The notes beneath the pieces were generated by a model. That model was not told where the DNA came from and ran no database searches. It saw only the letters and a program-made list of their open reading frames with translations. Positions 15,967 to 24,247 of a DNA stretch of 64,000 nt are shown piece by piece. The DNA lies in the NCBI RefSeq assembly GCF_001905845.1, contig NZ_LIVZ01000008.1, forward strand, positions 310,001 through 374,000, given 5' to 3'. Every line of letters starts with the position of its first letter. The stretch's first letter is position 1. Source of the stretch: Streptomyces sp. TSRI0107 (lineage in GTDB: Bacteria > Actinomycetota > Actinomycetes > Streptomycetales > Streptomycetaceae). The translations under genes were made by a program, and so were the position numbers.

Positions 15967-18408
15967 ATGACCGTCTCCGACGAAGAACTCGCCCGAGCCA
16001 AGCACATCAGCGTCGAACAGGTCGTCCTGCTGCGCGAGCTCCGAGGCGCCACCAACGAGACCCTCGAAGGGCTCTCCGAGGCGTCCGTGCACTACGCGCT
16101 GCGCCGCCTGGACTACCCGGACATGCCCACCGCCCGCGGCATGTTCCGGATGGAACAGGAACGCGGCGACGACGGACGGGTGCCCGTGCACGCCCTCGGC
16201 AGCGCCCTGGAACAGCTGTGGGCCTCGCTCGCGGTCGCCCGGCCCGCCCCGGTCACCGCCGGAGTGCCGACGAGCCGCGCCGAAGCGCGGGGCAGAGCGG
16301 GCCCCTCACCCACGGCCGGCATGTCCCTGGCCGCCTGGGAGTGGCTGGGCCCCGGCAACATCGGCGGACGCACCCGCGGCATCGTCATCGACCCGGACGA
16401 CCCCGAGCGCATGTGGGCGGCGAGCGCGGGCGGCGGCGTCTGGCACACCGAGGACGGCGGCGGGGAGTGGCAGCCCGTCGACGACTTCCTCGGCAACCTG
16501 GCGTGCGCCTGCATCGCCATGGACCCCGCCCGCCCCGCCACCCTCTACGTCGGCACCGGCGAGGGCTTCTCCAACGGCGACGCCCTGCGCGGCAACGGCC
16601 TGTTCGCCACCACCGACACCGTCACCTGGACGCCGCTGCCCGCCACCCGGACCCCCGACTTCGCCTTCGTCAGCAGGATCGCCGTGTCGTCGACCGGCGA
16701 GGTGCTGCTGGTCGCCACGAACAGCGGGGTCTTCCGCTGCGCCGACCCCGGACGCGCCACCTGGACGCCGGTGCTGACGGGGATTCCCGTCGCGGACGTG
16801 AAGTTCGACCCCGCCGACGACGACAGGGCCGTCGCCGGGTCGATGCGGGACGGCGAGGCGTGGTTCAGCCGGGACGGCGGCCGCACCTGGGCGGCGGCGG
16901 GCCGCGGCCCGTGGTCGGGCCGGGTGGAACTGGCCTACGCGGCCGCCGACTCGGACGTCGTGTACGCGTCCGTGGAGATGACCAGCGGCGAGATCTGGCG
17001 GTCGACGGACGGCGGCGAGACGTACGAGCCGCGCAAGACCCTCGACCCGCAGGGCCGCGCCGCCGCCTACCTCGCCAAGCAGGGCTGGTACGACAACGTG
17101 CTCTGGGCCGGGGACCCCACCGACGCCGACCTGCTGGTGGCCGGCGGTGTCGACCTGTGGCGCAGCACCGACGGCGGCGACCGGCTCGCCGAGATCAGCA
17201 CCTGGTGGGACCGCGGCTCGGTCCACGCCGACCAGCACGCCGTCGTCTCCCACCCCGGCTACGACGGAGTCACCAACCGGACGGTGTTCTTCGGCAACGA
17301 CGGCGGTGTGTTCAAGGCCACCGACCTGGCCCAGGTGGGCACCGAGGCGCAACCGCCGTTCGTGCACGGCTGGACCGAGCTGGTCAACAACTACGGCGCC
17401 ACCCAGTTCTACGCCGGCGCGGCCGGCACCACCACCGGGAAGATCATCGGCGGGGCACAGGACAACGGCACCCTCTGCTTCGACCCCGCCCGGGGCACGG
17501 AGGACTGGCGGGAGATCTTCGGCGGCGACGGCGGCTGGTGCGCCGCCGACCCCGGCGACGAGAAGGTCTTCTACGGCGAGTACGTCTTCCTGAACATCCA
17601 CCGCAACACCGACGGCGGCACCACCGACGACACCCGCGGCGACCGCTACATCAGCGGACAGTTCCTCAACCCGGTCACGGGGGAGTGGGACTGGAAGCCG
17701 GTGCCCTTCCGCATCCCGGACGCCAAGAACCAGCAGGCGCTGTTCATCGCCCCGTTCGTGCTGGACCCGAACAACCCCGAGCGGCTGCTGGCCGGCGGCC
17801 GTTCCCTGTGGGTGACGGACGACGCGAAGAAACGCAACACGACGACGTCGGGGCCGAGCTGGCGGTCGATCAAACCCAGCGCGGGCTCGCCCATCAGCGC
17901 CCTCGCGGTGGCCCCGGGCGACTCCGACGTGATCTGGGCCGGCCACACCGACGGCCTGGTCTTCCGCACCACCGAGGGCACGGCCGCCACCCCCGCCTGG
18001 GACCGCGTCGGCGTGACCGGCGCCCGCCGCCTGGAGCCGCGCCGGTACTGCACCTCCCTGACCGCCCACCCCGACGACACCGACATCGTGTACGCCGCGT
18101 TCGGCGGGTACGAGACCGGCAACCTGTGGGTGACCCGGGACGGCGGCGTCGAGTGGACCGACCTGGCGGCGACCCTGCCCGCCGTGCCGGTCCGGGCCCT
18201 CGTCCTGCATCCACGGCGGCCGCGCCTGCTCTACTGCGGCACCGAGGTCGGCCTGTTCGCCAGCGAGGACGAGGGCGCCACCTGGTCCCCGACGAACGAG
18301 GGCCCGACCAACTGCTCGGTGGACGACCTGTTCTGGATGGACGAGACCCTCGTCTGCGTCACCCACGGCCGCGGCATGTTCCGCATCGACCTGTCCGGCG
18401 TGCCCTGA
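15967..18408 (+). CDS. Large BNR/VPS10-like beta-propeller protein
   Basis: 813 aa, ATG with GAGGAG 6 nt upstream. Residues 1-about 110 form an alpha-helical, possibly regulatory, region with no signal peptide. From about 125 there are repeated Asp-box/BNR motifs (WHTEDGGGEW, WFSRDGGRTW, WRSTDGGETY, WRSTDGGDRL, WVTRDGGVEW, FASEDEGATW), typical of six- or seven-bladed propellers in sialidase-like, xyloglucanase-like and sortilin-like proteins. Catalytic residues of a specific hydrolase could not be identified, so an enzyme name is not justified. Lack of a signal peptide suggests a cytosolic protein or non-classical export. Confidence 0.75.
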   Translation: MTVSDEELARAKHISVEQVVLLRELRGATNETLEGLSEASVHYALRRLDYPDMPTARGMFRMEQERGDDGRVPVHALGSALEQLWASLAVARPAPVTAGVPTSRAEARGRAGPSPTAGMSLAAWEWLGPGNIGGRTRGIVIDPDDPERMWAASAGGGVWHTEDGGGEWQPVDDFLGNLACACIAMDPARPATLYVGTGEGFSNGDALRGNGLFATTDTVTWTPLPATRTPDFAFVSRIAVSSTGEVLLVATNSGVFRCADPGRATWTPVLTGIPVADVKFDPADDDRAVAGSMRDGEAWFSRDGGRTWAAAGRGPWSGRVELAYAAADSDVVYASVEMTSGEIWRSTDGGETYEPRKTLDPQGRAAAYLAKQGWYDNVLWAGDPTDADLLVAGGVDLWRSTDGGDRLAEISTWWDRGSVHADQHAVVSHPGYDGVTNRTVFFGNDGGVFKATDLAQVGTEAQPPFVHGWTELVNNYGATQFYAGAAGTTTGKIIGGAQDNGTLCFDPARGTEDWREIFGGDGGWCAADPGDEKVFYGEYVFLNIHRNTDGGTTDDTRGDRYISGQFLNPVTGEWDWKPVPFRIPDAKNQQALFIAPFVLDPNNPERLLAGGRSLWVTDDAKKRNTTTSGPSWRSIKPSAGSPISALAVAPGDSDVIWAGHTDGLVFRTTEGTAATPAWDRVGVTGARRLEPRRYCTSLTAHPDDTDIVYAAFGGYETGNLWVTRDGGVEWTDLAATLPAVPVRALVLHPRRPRLLYCGTEVGLFASEDEGATWSPTNEGPTNCSVDDLFWMDETLVCVTHGRGMFRIDLSGVP

Positions 18409-18509
18409 GCCGACACCGCCGCTGCCGATGCCGCTGCCGCTGCCGGGCCGCCGGGGCCCAGCCGATGCCCCGTATGGACGGCACCCGCGGGCGGGGGCGG
18501 CGCCGGGTC

Positions 18510-19364
18510 TCAGTCGTCGCCCGCTGTCCGCGCCGGGACGAGCGCCGCCAGCTCCTCCGCGGTGCGCGGGCCGTCCGCCGGGTCGGGCAGCAGGCCCTGC
18601 GCGCTCAGCAGCCGGGCCGCCGCCACCCCCCACGGCAGCCGCAGGCCCGCCTGCCGCAGCAGGTCGGTGCGGGCCAGCAGCTCGGACGCCGGACCGGTCC
18701 GCACACCCGCCGGGGTGAGCAGGGCCGCGTCGTCGGCCCAGCGCAGCGCCAGGTCCACGTCGTGGGTGGCCATCACCACCGTCGTACCGCCCGCCCGCAG
18801 CCCGCCGAGCGTGGCCAGCAGCCGCTCCTGGCCGTCCGGGTCGAGTCCGGCCGTCGGCTCGTCGAGGATCAGCACCCGCGGCCGCATGGCGACCGCGCCC
18901 GCGATCGCGGTCCGCTTGCGCTGCCCGTACGACAGCAGATGGGTGGGCCGGTCGGCCAGCGCGGTGATGTCCAGGGCGGCCAGCGCCTCGTCGACCCGGG
19001 ACCGCACCTGGGCGTCCGGCAGCCCCAGGTTCAGCGGCCCGAACGACACGTCCTGAGCGACGGACGCGGCGAACAGCTGGTCGTCCGGGTCCTGCACCAC
19101 GAGCTGGACGGTCGTCCGCAGCCGCGTCAGCCCCTTGCGGTCGTAGCCCACCGGCTCGCCCTCGACCGTCAGCCGCCCCTCGCGCGGCCGCAGCCCGCCG
19201 CTGAGCAGCCGCATCAGCGTCGTCTTCCCGCTGCCGTTGCGGCCGAGCAGCGCCAGCGCCCGCCCCTCGCGCACCTCGAAGTCGAGCGCGCTGAGCACGG
19301 CCGGGCCGTCCTCGTACGCGAAGGACACGCCCCGCAGGGCGACCAGGGCGGGGGCCTCGCTCAT
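18510..19364 (-). CDS. cbiO: Energy-coupling factor cobalt transporter ATPase
   Basis: 284 aa. The ATG overlaps the cbiQ stop (ATGA). Walker A GRNGSGKTT, Q-loop VVQDPDDQLFA (the DPDDQ form is characteristic of ECF-type ATPases), signature LSYGQRKR, Walker B LILDEPTAGLD and the H-loop ATHDVD are all present. Last gene of cbiMNQO; it energises uptake through CbiQ. Confidence 0.93.
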   Translation of the reverse strand: MSEAPALVALRGVSFAYEDGPAVLSALDFEVREGRALALLGRNGSGKTTLMRLLSGGLRPREGRLTVEGEPVGYDRKGLTRLRTTVQLVVQDPDDQLFAASVAQDVSFGPLNLGLPDAQVRSRVDEALAALDITALADRPTHLLSYGQRKRTAIAGAVAMRPRVLILDEPTAGLDPDGQERLLATLGGLRAGGTTVVMATHDVDLALRWADDAALLTPAGVRTGPASELLARTDLLRQAGLRLPWGVAAARLLSAQGLLPDPADGPRTAEELAALVPARTAGDD

Positions 19365-20110
19365 GTCAGCGGCCTTTCCAGTACGAAGGTGAGCGCGGCC
19401 AGCGCCGCGAGCAGGGCGCAGCTGGCGCCCGTGAACCGGGCGGAGACCCGGGCCTCGGGAACCAGCACGCGCAGGGTGCCGTCGTAGCCGCGCCCTGCGA
19501 GCCCCGCCTGGAGGCGCGCCGCCCGGTCGAAGGCCCGCACGAACGCGGTGGCGCCGAGCCCGGCCAGTGAACGCCACGTCGCGGCCCGCGTGGTGTGGCC
19601 GAGCCGGGCGGCCTGCGCGTCCCGGATCAGCCGCACCGACTCCAGCAGCAGGAAGCTCATCCGGTACGTCACCAGGGCGACGTCCACGACCGGCGCGGGC
19701 ACTCCCGCCCGCACCAGCCGCGGCAGCAGGTCGGACATCGGCGTGGTGAAGGCGAACAGCAGCACCCCCAGCGAGGCGGCCGAGGTGCGCAGCAGCAGCT
19801 CCCCGGCGCGGGCCGGGCCGGCGGGGGCGAGCGCCACGAACCCTCCGGGCCCGCCCACCTGCACCAGCAGCGTGGCCGCGCCGCTCACGCAGAACCCGAG
19901 CGGCACCCGGTACGCCCGCCACAGCCGGCGCCCGGGCACGCCCGCCGGGCCGAGCAGCACCACCAGCGCCGCCAGCAGCACCAGCGCCGCGCCCGGCCAG
20001 GGCGGCAACGCGATCGCGAGCACGGTGAGACCGAGCCCGAGCACGGCCTTGTCCACGGGATGACGGCGGCGCCAGCGACTGCTGTGCGCCGCCGCGTCGA
20101 TCGGCAGCAC
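19361..20110 (-). CDS. cbiQ: Energy-coupling factor cobalt transporter membrane protein
   Basis: 249 aa with about five hydrophobic segments and the CbiQ-family cytosolic coupling motifs (ESVRLIRDAQAARLG and later FDRAARLQAGLAGRGYDG). It is the scaffold (T component) linking CbiM/CbiN to the CbiO dimer. Six bases separate it from cbiN. Confidence 0.92.
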   Translation of the reverse strand: MLPIDAAAHSSRWRRRHPVDKAVLGLGLTVLAIALPPWPGAALVLLAALVVLLGPAGVPGRRLWRAYRVPLGFCVSGAATLLVQVGGPGGFVALAPAGPARAGELLLRTSAASLGVLLFAFTTPMSDLLPRLVRAGVPAPVVDVALVTYRMSFLLLESVRLIRDAQAARLGHTTRAATWRSLAGLGATAFVRAFDRAARLQAGLAGRGYDGTLRVLVPEARVSARFTGASCALLAALAALTFVLERPLT

Positions 20111-20116
20111 GGGCGC

Positions 20117-20470
20117 TCAGACGCCGGGCTCGCCGGTACCGCCCGGGGCGGCGTCCTGCCGTGCCAGGGCGCGCTGTTCGCCCTGCCGGCGTCCGCGCCG
20201 CAGCCCGAAGTAGTAGGCGAGGACGCCCGCGCCGATCGCCGCCTGGAGGGAGAACAGCGCCGACTCGATCTCCCCGGACGGCGGCTCGTACAGGGGCGAG
20301 AACCAGGGCTCGTAGTCCGGGTCCAGCTCGGTGATCGCCGTCTCCGCCTCGCTGTCGGCGCCGGTGAACGGCTCCTCCTTGTGGTCGCCGAGGCCGAGGA
20401 CGAGCGGCAGGACGGCCAGCGCCGCCACGGCGAGCAGCAGCAGCAGATTGATCCTCGTGCTCTTCTTCAT
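20117..20470 (-). CDS. cbiN: Cobalt transporter small subunit
   Basis: 117 aa: an N-terminal helix (INLLLLLAVAALAVLPLVLGL), an acidic extracytoplasmic loop containing FTGADSEAETAI, and a second helix (FSLQAAIGAGVLAYYFGL). This two-helix form is typical of CbiN, which assists metal loading of CbiM. The ATG overlaps the cbiM stop by one base. Confidence 0.92.
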   Translation of the reverse strand: MKKSTRINLLLLLAVAALAVLPLVLGLGDHKEEPFTGADSEAETAITELDPDYEPWFSPLYEPPSGEIESALFSLQAAIGAGVLAYYFGLRRGRRQGEQRALARQDAAPGGTGEPGV

Positions 20471-21177
20471 CACGCCACCGCCTCGGAACCGGTCTTCGTC
20501 TTCTCGGCCCGCTTGCCGGCCACCAGCACGCCGAGCCGGGTCAGTTCGCCCTTGCTGGACTGCACCAGCAGCCGCATCACGAGCACCGTGAGCAGGCCCT
20601 CGCTCACGGCGAGCGGGATCTGGGTGACGGCGAAGATGGCGCCGAACTTGCCGAGCGCGCCGAGGAACCCGCTGCTCGGGTCGGGGAAGGCGAGGGCCAG
20701 CTGGACGCTGGTGACGCAGTACGTGGACAGGTCGGCGACGAACGCGCCGAAGAACACGGAGACCATCAGCGGCACGTCGTACCGGCGCAGCAGCGCGTAG
20801 ACGCCGTACCCGGCCCAGGGGCCGACGATTGCCATCGAGAACACGTTGGCGCCGAGGGTGGTCAGACCGCCGTGGGCGAGCAGCAGGGCCTGGAAGAGCA
20901 GGGTGATGGTGCCCAGCACCGCCATGATCGGCGGGCGGAACAGGACGGCGCCCAGACCGGTGCCGGTCGGGTGGGAGCAACTGCCCGTCACCGACGGCAG
21001 CTTGAGCGCGGACAGGACGAAGGTGAAGGCTCCGGACGCGCCGAGCAGCAGGGTGCTCTCGGGGTGTTCCCGGACTTCACGGGTGAGTCGTCGGACGCTG
21101 TGGACGACGAACGGGGCGGACGCGACGCCCCAGGCGACCGCGTGCGCCGGAGGCAGAAAACCCTCGGCTATGTGCAT
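20470..21177 (-). CDS. cbiM: Cobalt transporter substrate-capture protein
   Basis: 235 aa. It begins MHIAEGFLPP: in CbiM/NikM proteins the mature N-terminus and His2 bind the metal ion. Also conserved are VTGSCSHPTGTGL and several membrane helices. First gene of cbiMNQO. Because a cobalamin riboswitch controls it, cobalt rather than nickel is the likely substrate; nickel has its own importer about 8 kb away. Confidence 0.94.
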   Translation of the reverse strand: MHIAEGFLPPAHAVAWGVASAPFVVHSVRRLTREVREHPESTLLLGASGAFTFVLSALKLPSVTGSCSHPTGTGLGAVLFRPPIMAVLGTITLLFQALLLAHGGLTTLGANVFSMAIVGPWAGYGVYALLRRYDVPLMVSVFFGAFVADLSTYCVTSVQLALAFPDPSSGFLGALGKFGAIFAVTQIPLAVSEGLLTVLVMRLLVQSSKGELTRLGVLVAGKRAEKTKTGSEAVA

Positions 21178-21219
21178 GGCTCGAACAGACCCTCTCCAGC
21201 ACCTCGTGGATGGTTGACG

Positions 21220-21381
21220 CGCCTTGGCCGGTCTCCTGGCTTACGGGTACCACCGCCCGAACTCCGCCTTCCCGGGTCCCGGAGGACCCAGTGGCTGCCC
21301 GTGAGGGCTGGAGCCGGACTTCCCGATCACAGTGGCGAGGGCCGCACCGGCATCACACCGGATTTCCCGTTCACCAAGGCG
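21220..21381 (-). ncRNA. Cobalamin (B12) riboswitch
   Basis: On the minus strand this leader carries, in order, GGGAAATCCGGTG, GATGCCGGTGCGG, CTCGCCACTGT, GATCGGGAAG and the B12 box AAGCCAGGAGACCGGCC (plus-strand 21226-21242). CGCCTTGG at the 5' end (21374-21381) pairs with CCAAGGCG at the 3' end (21220-21227) to close P1. It ends about 43 nt before the cbiM start, so it probably represses cobalt uptake when cobalamin is plentiful. Confidence 0.95.
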
Positions 21382-21475
21382 TGGTGACAGTAATGCCCGG
21401 CTCGGGGTGGTGACAAGCGGCGCCCGGGGGCGCCCACCGGCACACCGGCGCACGCCCCGCGAGCATGCGCGCAGT

Positions 21476-21952
21476 TCAGGGTCGCGGGCGGGCCGCGGGG
21501 CCGGGACGGACCGTGACCTCGGTGGGAGCGAGCGGAGCGCGGTCGCCGGAGCACTCGACGACGACCCTTACGGGGGTCCCGCAGTCGCGGTGCGAGACGT
21601 CCAGGACCGGGCCGTCGGGGTCGGCGAGATGTGTCTCACCCCACTGCCGCAGCGCCATCAGTACGGGCCAAAGATCCCGGCCCTTGGGGGTCAGCCGGTA
21701 CTCGTGCCGGGTCCGGCTGCCCTCCTCCCGGTAGGGGACGGTGTCCAGGATCCCGGCCGCGACCAGCTTGCGCAGCCGGTCGGAGAGGACCGCCTCGGAC
21801 AGGCCCACATGGCGGCGGAAGGCGTCGAAACGGCGAACCCCGTTGAACGCGTCACGCAGGATCAGCAGCGTCCACTTCTCGCCGACCACGTCGAGGGCGC
21901 GCTGGACCGTGCAGTTCTCCGTGCTGATCTCCAGCCACTCCATGCCCCTCAT
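21476..21952 (-). CDS. HxlR-family transcriptional regulator
   Basis: 158 aa, start chosen because AGGAG lies 5 nt upstream; ATG at 21943 is the alternative. Contains the HxlR winged-helix signature: CTVQRALDVVGEKWTLLILRD (residues about 14-34), FDAFRRHVGLSEAVLSDRLRKLV and YRLTPKGRDLWPVL. The C-terminal tail includes a Cys in SHRDCGTPV, a position often zinc- or redox-linked in this group. Divergent from a thioesterase gene; likely controls it and itself through the inverted repeat between them. Confidence 0.9.
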   Translation of the reverse strand: MRGMEWLEISTENCTVQRALDVVGEKWTLLILRDAFNGVRRFDAFRRHVGLSEAVLSDRLRKLVAAGILDTVPYREEGSRTRHEYRLTPKGRDLWPVLMALRQWGETHLADPDGPVLDVSHRDCGTPVRVVVECSGDRAPLAPTEVTVRPGPAARPRP

Positions 21953-21957
21953 CGTAG

Positions 21958-22039
21958 CTCCTGGCTTCGTCATTGACAGTCAGCTCGCGCGCGGGCTAGC
22001 TTCGGCGGGCTGGCTGGCTTCATCGGGTGAAGCCAGGAG
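21958..22039. promoter_or_regulatory. Divergent promoter region with 11-bp inverted repeat
   Basis: CTCCTGGCTTC (21958-21968) is repeated in inverted orientation as GAAGCCAGGAG (22029-22039). The left copy carries the regulator's ribosome site. Between them TTGACA (21973-21978), 18 nt and TAGCTT (21997-22002) form a good sigma70-type promoter for the thioesterase gene. The repeat copies probably bind the HxlR protein. Confidence 0.55.
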
Positions 22040-22059
22040 TCGGAGGAGGAAACGACACC

Positions 22060-22554
22060 ATGGGACGGTCACGCACGTACGAGTGGGAGGACCCCACGAC
22101 CTCGGCAGCCGCCGTCGGCCGGGGCACGGGCCTGGACTTCCTCCGCGACGTCGTCGCCGGACGCCTGCCCGCGGCACCCCTCGCGGCCACCCTCGGCTTC
22201 ACCCTCGACGAGGTCGACCACGGACACGCGGTGTTCTCCCTGCTGCCCGGCGAGGAGCACTACAACCCCATCGGCAGCATGCACGGCGGCGTCTACGCCA
22301 CCCTCCTCGACTCGGCCGCCGGCTGCGCCGTCCAGTCCACCCTGCCGCAGGGCACGGGCTACACCTCGGTCGACCTCGCGGTGAAGTTCCTCCGCCCGGT
22401 CACCGTCGACACCGGCCGCGTCCGCGCCGTCGGCACCGTCCTCAACGCCGGCCGCCGCACGGCACTCGCCGAGGCCCGTCTCCTTGACGAGAAGGACCGG
22501 CTGCTCGCTCATGCGACGAGTACGTGCATGATCTTTTCGGTGCCGCGGGGCTGA
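22060..22554 (+). CDS. PaaI/hotdog-fold thioesterase
   Basis: 164 aa, ATG preceded by GGAGGAGG. Hotdog motifs are clear: HYNPIGSMHGGVYATLLDSAAGCAV (about residues 67-91, the HGG loop and catalytic-helix Asp), then GYTSVDLAVKFLRPV. Family members hydrolyse acyl- or aryl-CoA esters in the cytosol. The substrate is unknown; the divergent HxlR regulator suggests induction by an aromatic or reactive compound. Confidence 0.85.
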   Translation: MGRSRTYEWEDPTTSAAAVGRGTGLDFLRDVVAGRLPAAPLAATLGFTLDEVDHGHAVFSLLPGEEHYNPIGSMHGGVYATLLDSAAGCAVQSTLPQGTGYTSVDLAVKFLRPVTVDTGRVRAVGTVLNAGRRTALAEARLLDEKDRLLAHATSTCMIFSVPRG

Positions 22555-22560
22555 GGATTC

Positions 22561-22612
22561 GCTGGGGGCTGGGGGCTGGGGGCTGGGGGCTGGGGGCTGG
22601 GGCTGGGGCTGG
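22561..22612. repeat. Heptamer tandem array GCTGGGG
   Basis: Six units of 7 bp followed by two 6-bp versions, beginning seven bases after the thioesterase stop. Runs of four or five G every 7 bp could form a G-quadruplex on the plus strand. Confidence 0.9.
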
Positions 22613-22710
22613 TGGCCGGTGGCCAGGGCCGGTGGTCGGTGTTTGGTGCGTGGTGGCCGGTGGCCGGTGGCCAGGGCCGGTGGTCGGTGTTTGGTGCGTG
22701 GTGGCCGGTG
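22611..22710. repeat. Two perfect 48-bp direct repeats
   Basis: Unit GGTGGCCGGTGGCCAGGGCC... occurs at 22611-22658 and again at 22659-22706, with four further matching bases. It adjoins the heptamer array. 48 bp equals 16 codons, and the minus strand is open here, but the composition (TGHHAPNTDHRPWPPA repeated) does not look like a real protein. Confidence 0.9.
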
Positions 22711-22792
22711 CCTGGTGGCCGGCGTCCGCCGGTGACAGGTGCCGTCGGGCGCCGGGCCGCCGATTGGACTGAGCGGGCCCCGCGTCGTCCCC

Positions 22793-23896
22793 TCACCGGT
22801 GCCGGCCCCGCGGGTGGTACTGCTTGGGCAGCCGCATGCCGCGATCGGCCATCAACGCCCGCACCCGGTCGGGGTAGTCGGTGATGACGCCGTCCACGCC
22901 CAGGTCCATCAGCGCGGCGACCGTGGCCGGGTCGTCGCAGGTCCACGGGATCACCTTCAGCCCGCGCGCATGGGCGTCGGCGATCATCGTGCGGTCGGGG
23001 TAGAAGCGGAAGCCCGGGTCGCCGATCTTCCCGTTCTGCGGGAAGCCGTAATTGGGGGAGAGGGCCCGGAGCCCCGGGACGGTGGCGGCGGCCCGCACGA
23101 AGTCGCCGCCGTAGTCGTCGGCGTCGATCCCGCCCAGCCAGGGGGAGGCGCCGGGCTTGCCGACCTGGAGGAAGTCGTAGTTGGTGAGGGCGACCAGCGG
23201 CCAGTCCGGGGCGAGCCGGTGCATCGCCCTCAGCGCGCCCCAGTCGAAGGACTGGATGGTGACCTGGTCCTCGATGCCCGAGGCGCGGATCTCCTCGAAC
23301 ACCCGCCGCACGAACAGCTCACGCGGCGCGGTCTGCTCGGGCGCGCCCGCCTCCACCTTCGTCTCGACGTTGAGCGTGACCTGCCGGGCCCTGTACCGCT
23401 TGACCAGGTCCAGCACGTCCCGCAGCTCCACCATCCGGGCACCCGCGATCCGCTCCTGCTCGGGGTGACCGGGCAACTGCTGGTAGCCGCAGTCCATCGT
23501 CCTGATCTGGGCGAGCGTCAGATCCTTGATGAACTTGCCGACGTACGGGTACTGGGGATCGCCAAGCACGACCGGCCCCGTGTCCCGGCACTTCTGCGCG
23601 CTGACCTGCCGGTCGTGGGTGACCACGACCCTGCGGTCCTTGGTGACCTGGGTGTCCAGCTCCAGTGTCGAGACCCCGAGGCGCAGCGCCTTGGCGAACC
23701 CCTCCAGAGTGCTCTCGGTGGTCATGCCGAGGCCGCCGCGGTGGGCCTGGAGGTCGAAACGCGCCGGGTGCGGGAGGCCGCCGGGGCCGTGCGCGGAGGT
23801 GGCGTGCGAGGTGGTGTGCGGGGTGGCGTGCGCGGCCGTGGGGAGGGCGAGGGCCGGCACCAGGGCAAGGGAGGCAAGGAAGTGTCTGACGGACAT
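22793..23896 (-). CDS. Secreted glycerophosphodiester phosphodiesterase
   Basis: 367 aa. A Sec signal (MSVRHFLASLALVPALALPTA) is followed by a His-rich linker and the GDPD barrel. Key residues are visible: AHRGG (His-Arg pair), STLEGF with its Glu, LELDTQVTKDRRVVVTHD (metal and acid residues), LNVETKVE and later WTCDD. These enzymes release alcohols from glycerophosphodiesters such as deacylated phospholipids or teichoic acid, supplying glycerol-3-phosphate. Length fits the longer secreted type. Confidence 0.9.
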   Translation of the reverse strand: MSVRHFLASLALVPALALPTAAHATPHTTSHATSAHGPGGLPHPARFDLQAHRGGLGMTTESTLEGFAKALRLGVSTLELDTQVTKDRRVVVTHDRQVSAQKCRDTGPVVLGDPQYPYVGKFIKDLTLAQIRTMDCGYQQLPGHPEQERIAGARMVELRDVLDLVKRYRARQVTLNVETKVEAGAPEQTAPRELFVRRVFEEIRASGIEDQVTIQSFDWGALRAMHRLAPDWPLVALTNYDFLQVGKPGASPWLGGIDADDYGGDFVRAAATVPGLRALSPNYGFPQNGKIGDPGFRFYPDRTMIADAHARGLKVIPWTCDDPATVAALMDLGVDGVITDYPDRVRALMADRGMRLPKQYHPRGRHR

Positions 23897-24045
23897 CGAG
23901 ACCCCTCTCGTTCGTCGAACGGACGCCGTGGGACGCTAGTTCGGCCCCGGTCGAACCCCAAGGCCGCGCGAGTGAGGGAGCCGTGAACGGTCGGGAAACC
24001 CGGCGGGGCGTGCTGGACGTCGTACTGCGGCGGCCGGTCATCGTT

Positions 24046-24136
<91 letters not shown>

Positions 24137-24142
24137 GGGCCG

Positions 24143-24176
24143 CAGAACACGAACGCAGAACACAGAACACAGAAGG
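24143..24176. repeat. Short array of CAGAACA units
   Basis: CAGAACA, CGAACG, CAGAACA, CAGAACA, CAGAAGG follow directly after the GGTACGC array, again mostly with a 7-bp period but with unrelated sequence. Confidence 0.8.
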
Positions 24177-24180
24177 CCGC

Positions 24181-24247
24181 CACCCGTTAACCACCCCCGG
24201 CACGCGTTAACCGGACCCGCCACCCGTTAGCCGGACCCGGCACCCGT
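24181..24247. repeat. Three 20-bp repeats with GTTAAC/GTTAGC core
   Basis: Units of CACCCGTTAACC-type start at 24181, 24201 and 24221, and a partial unit CACCCGT starts at 24241. The third unit contains the stop codon of the TetR gene (TAA, read on the minus strand), so the array overlaps that gene's 3' end. Confidence 0.85.

Noticed and set aside
16218..19487. 1089-codon plus-strand frame across the BNR gene and into the cbi operon
   Set aside because: Arg/Pro/Gly-rich, shares sequence with real genes in another frame and strand, no start signal.
22509..22946. Minus-strand protein with repeated 16-residue units over the 48-bp repeats
   Set aside because: The frame overlaps the end of the diesterase gene, lacks a start signal, and its repeats follow simply from 48 being divisible by three.
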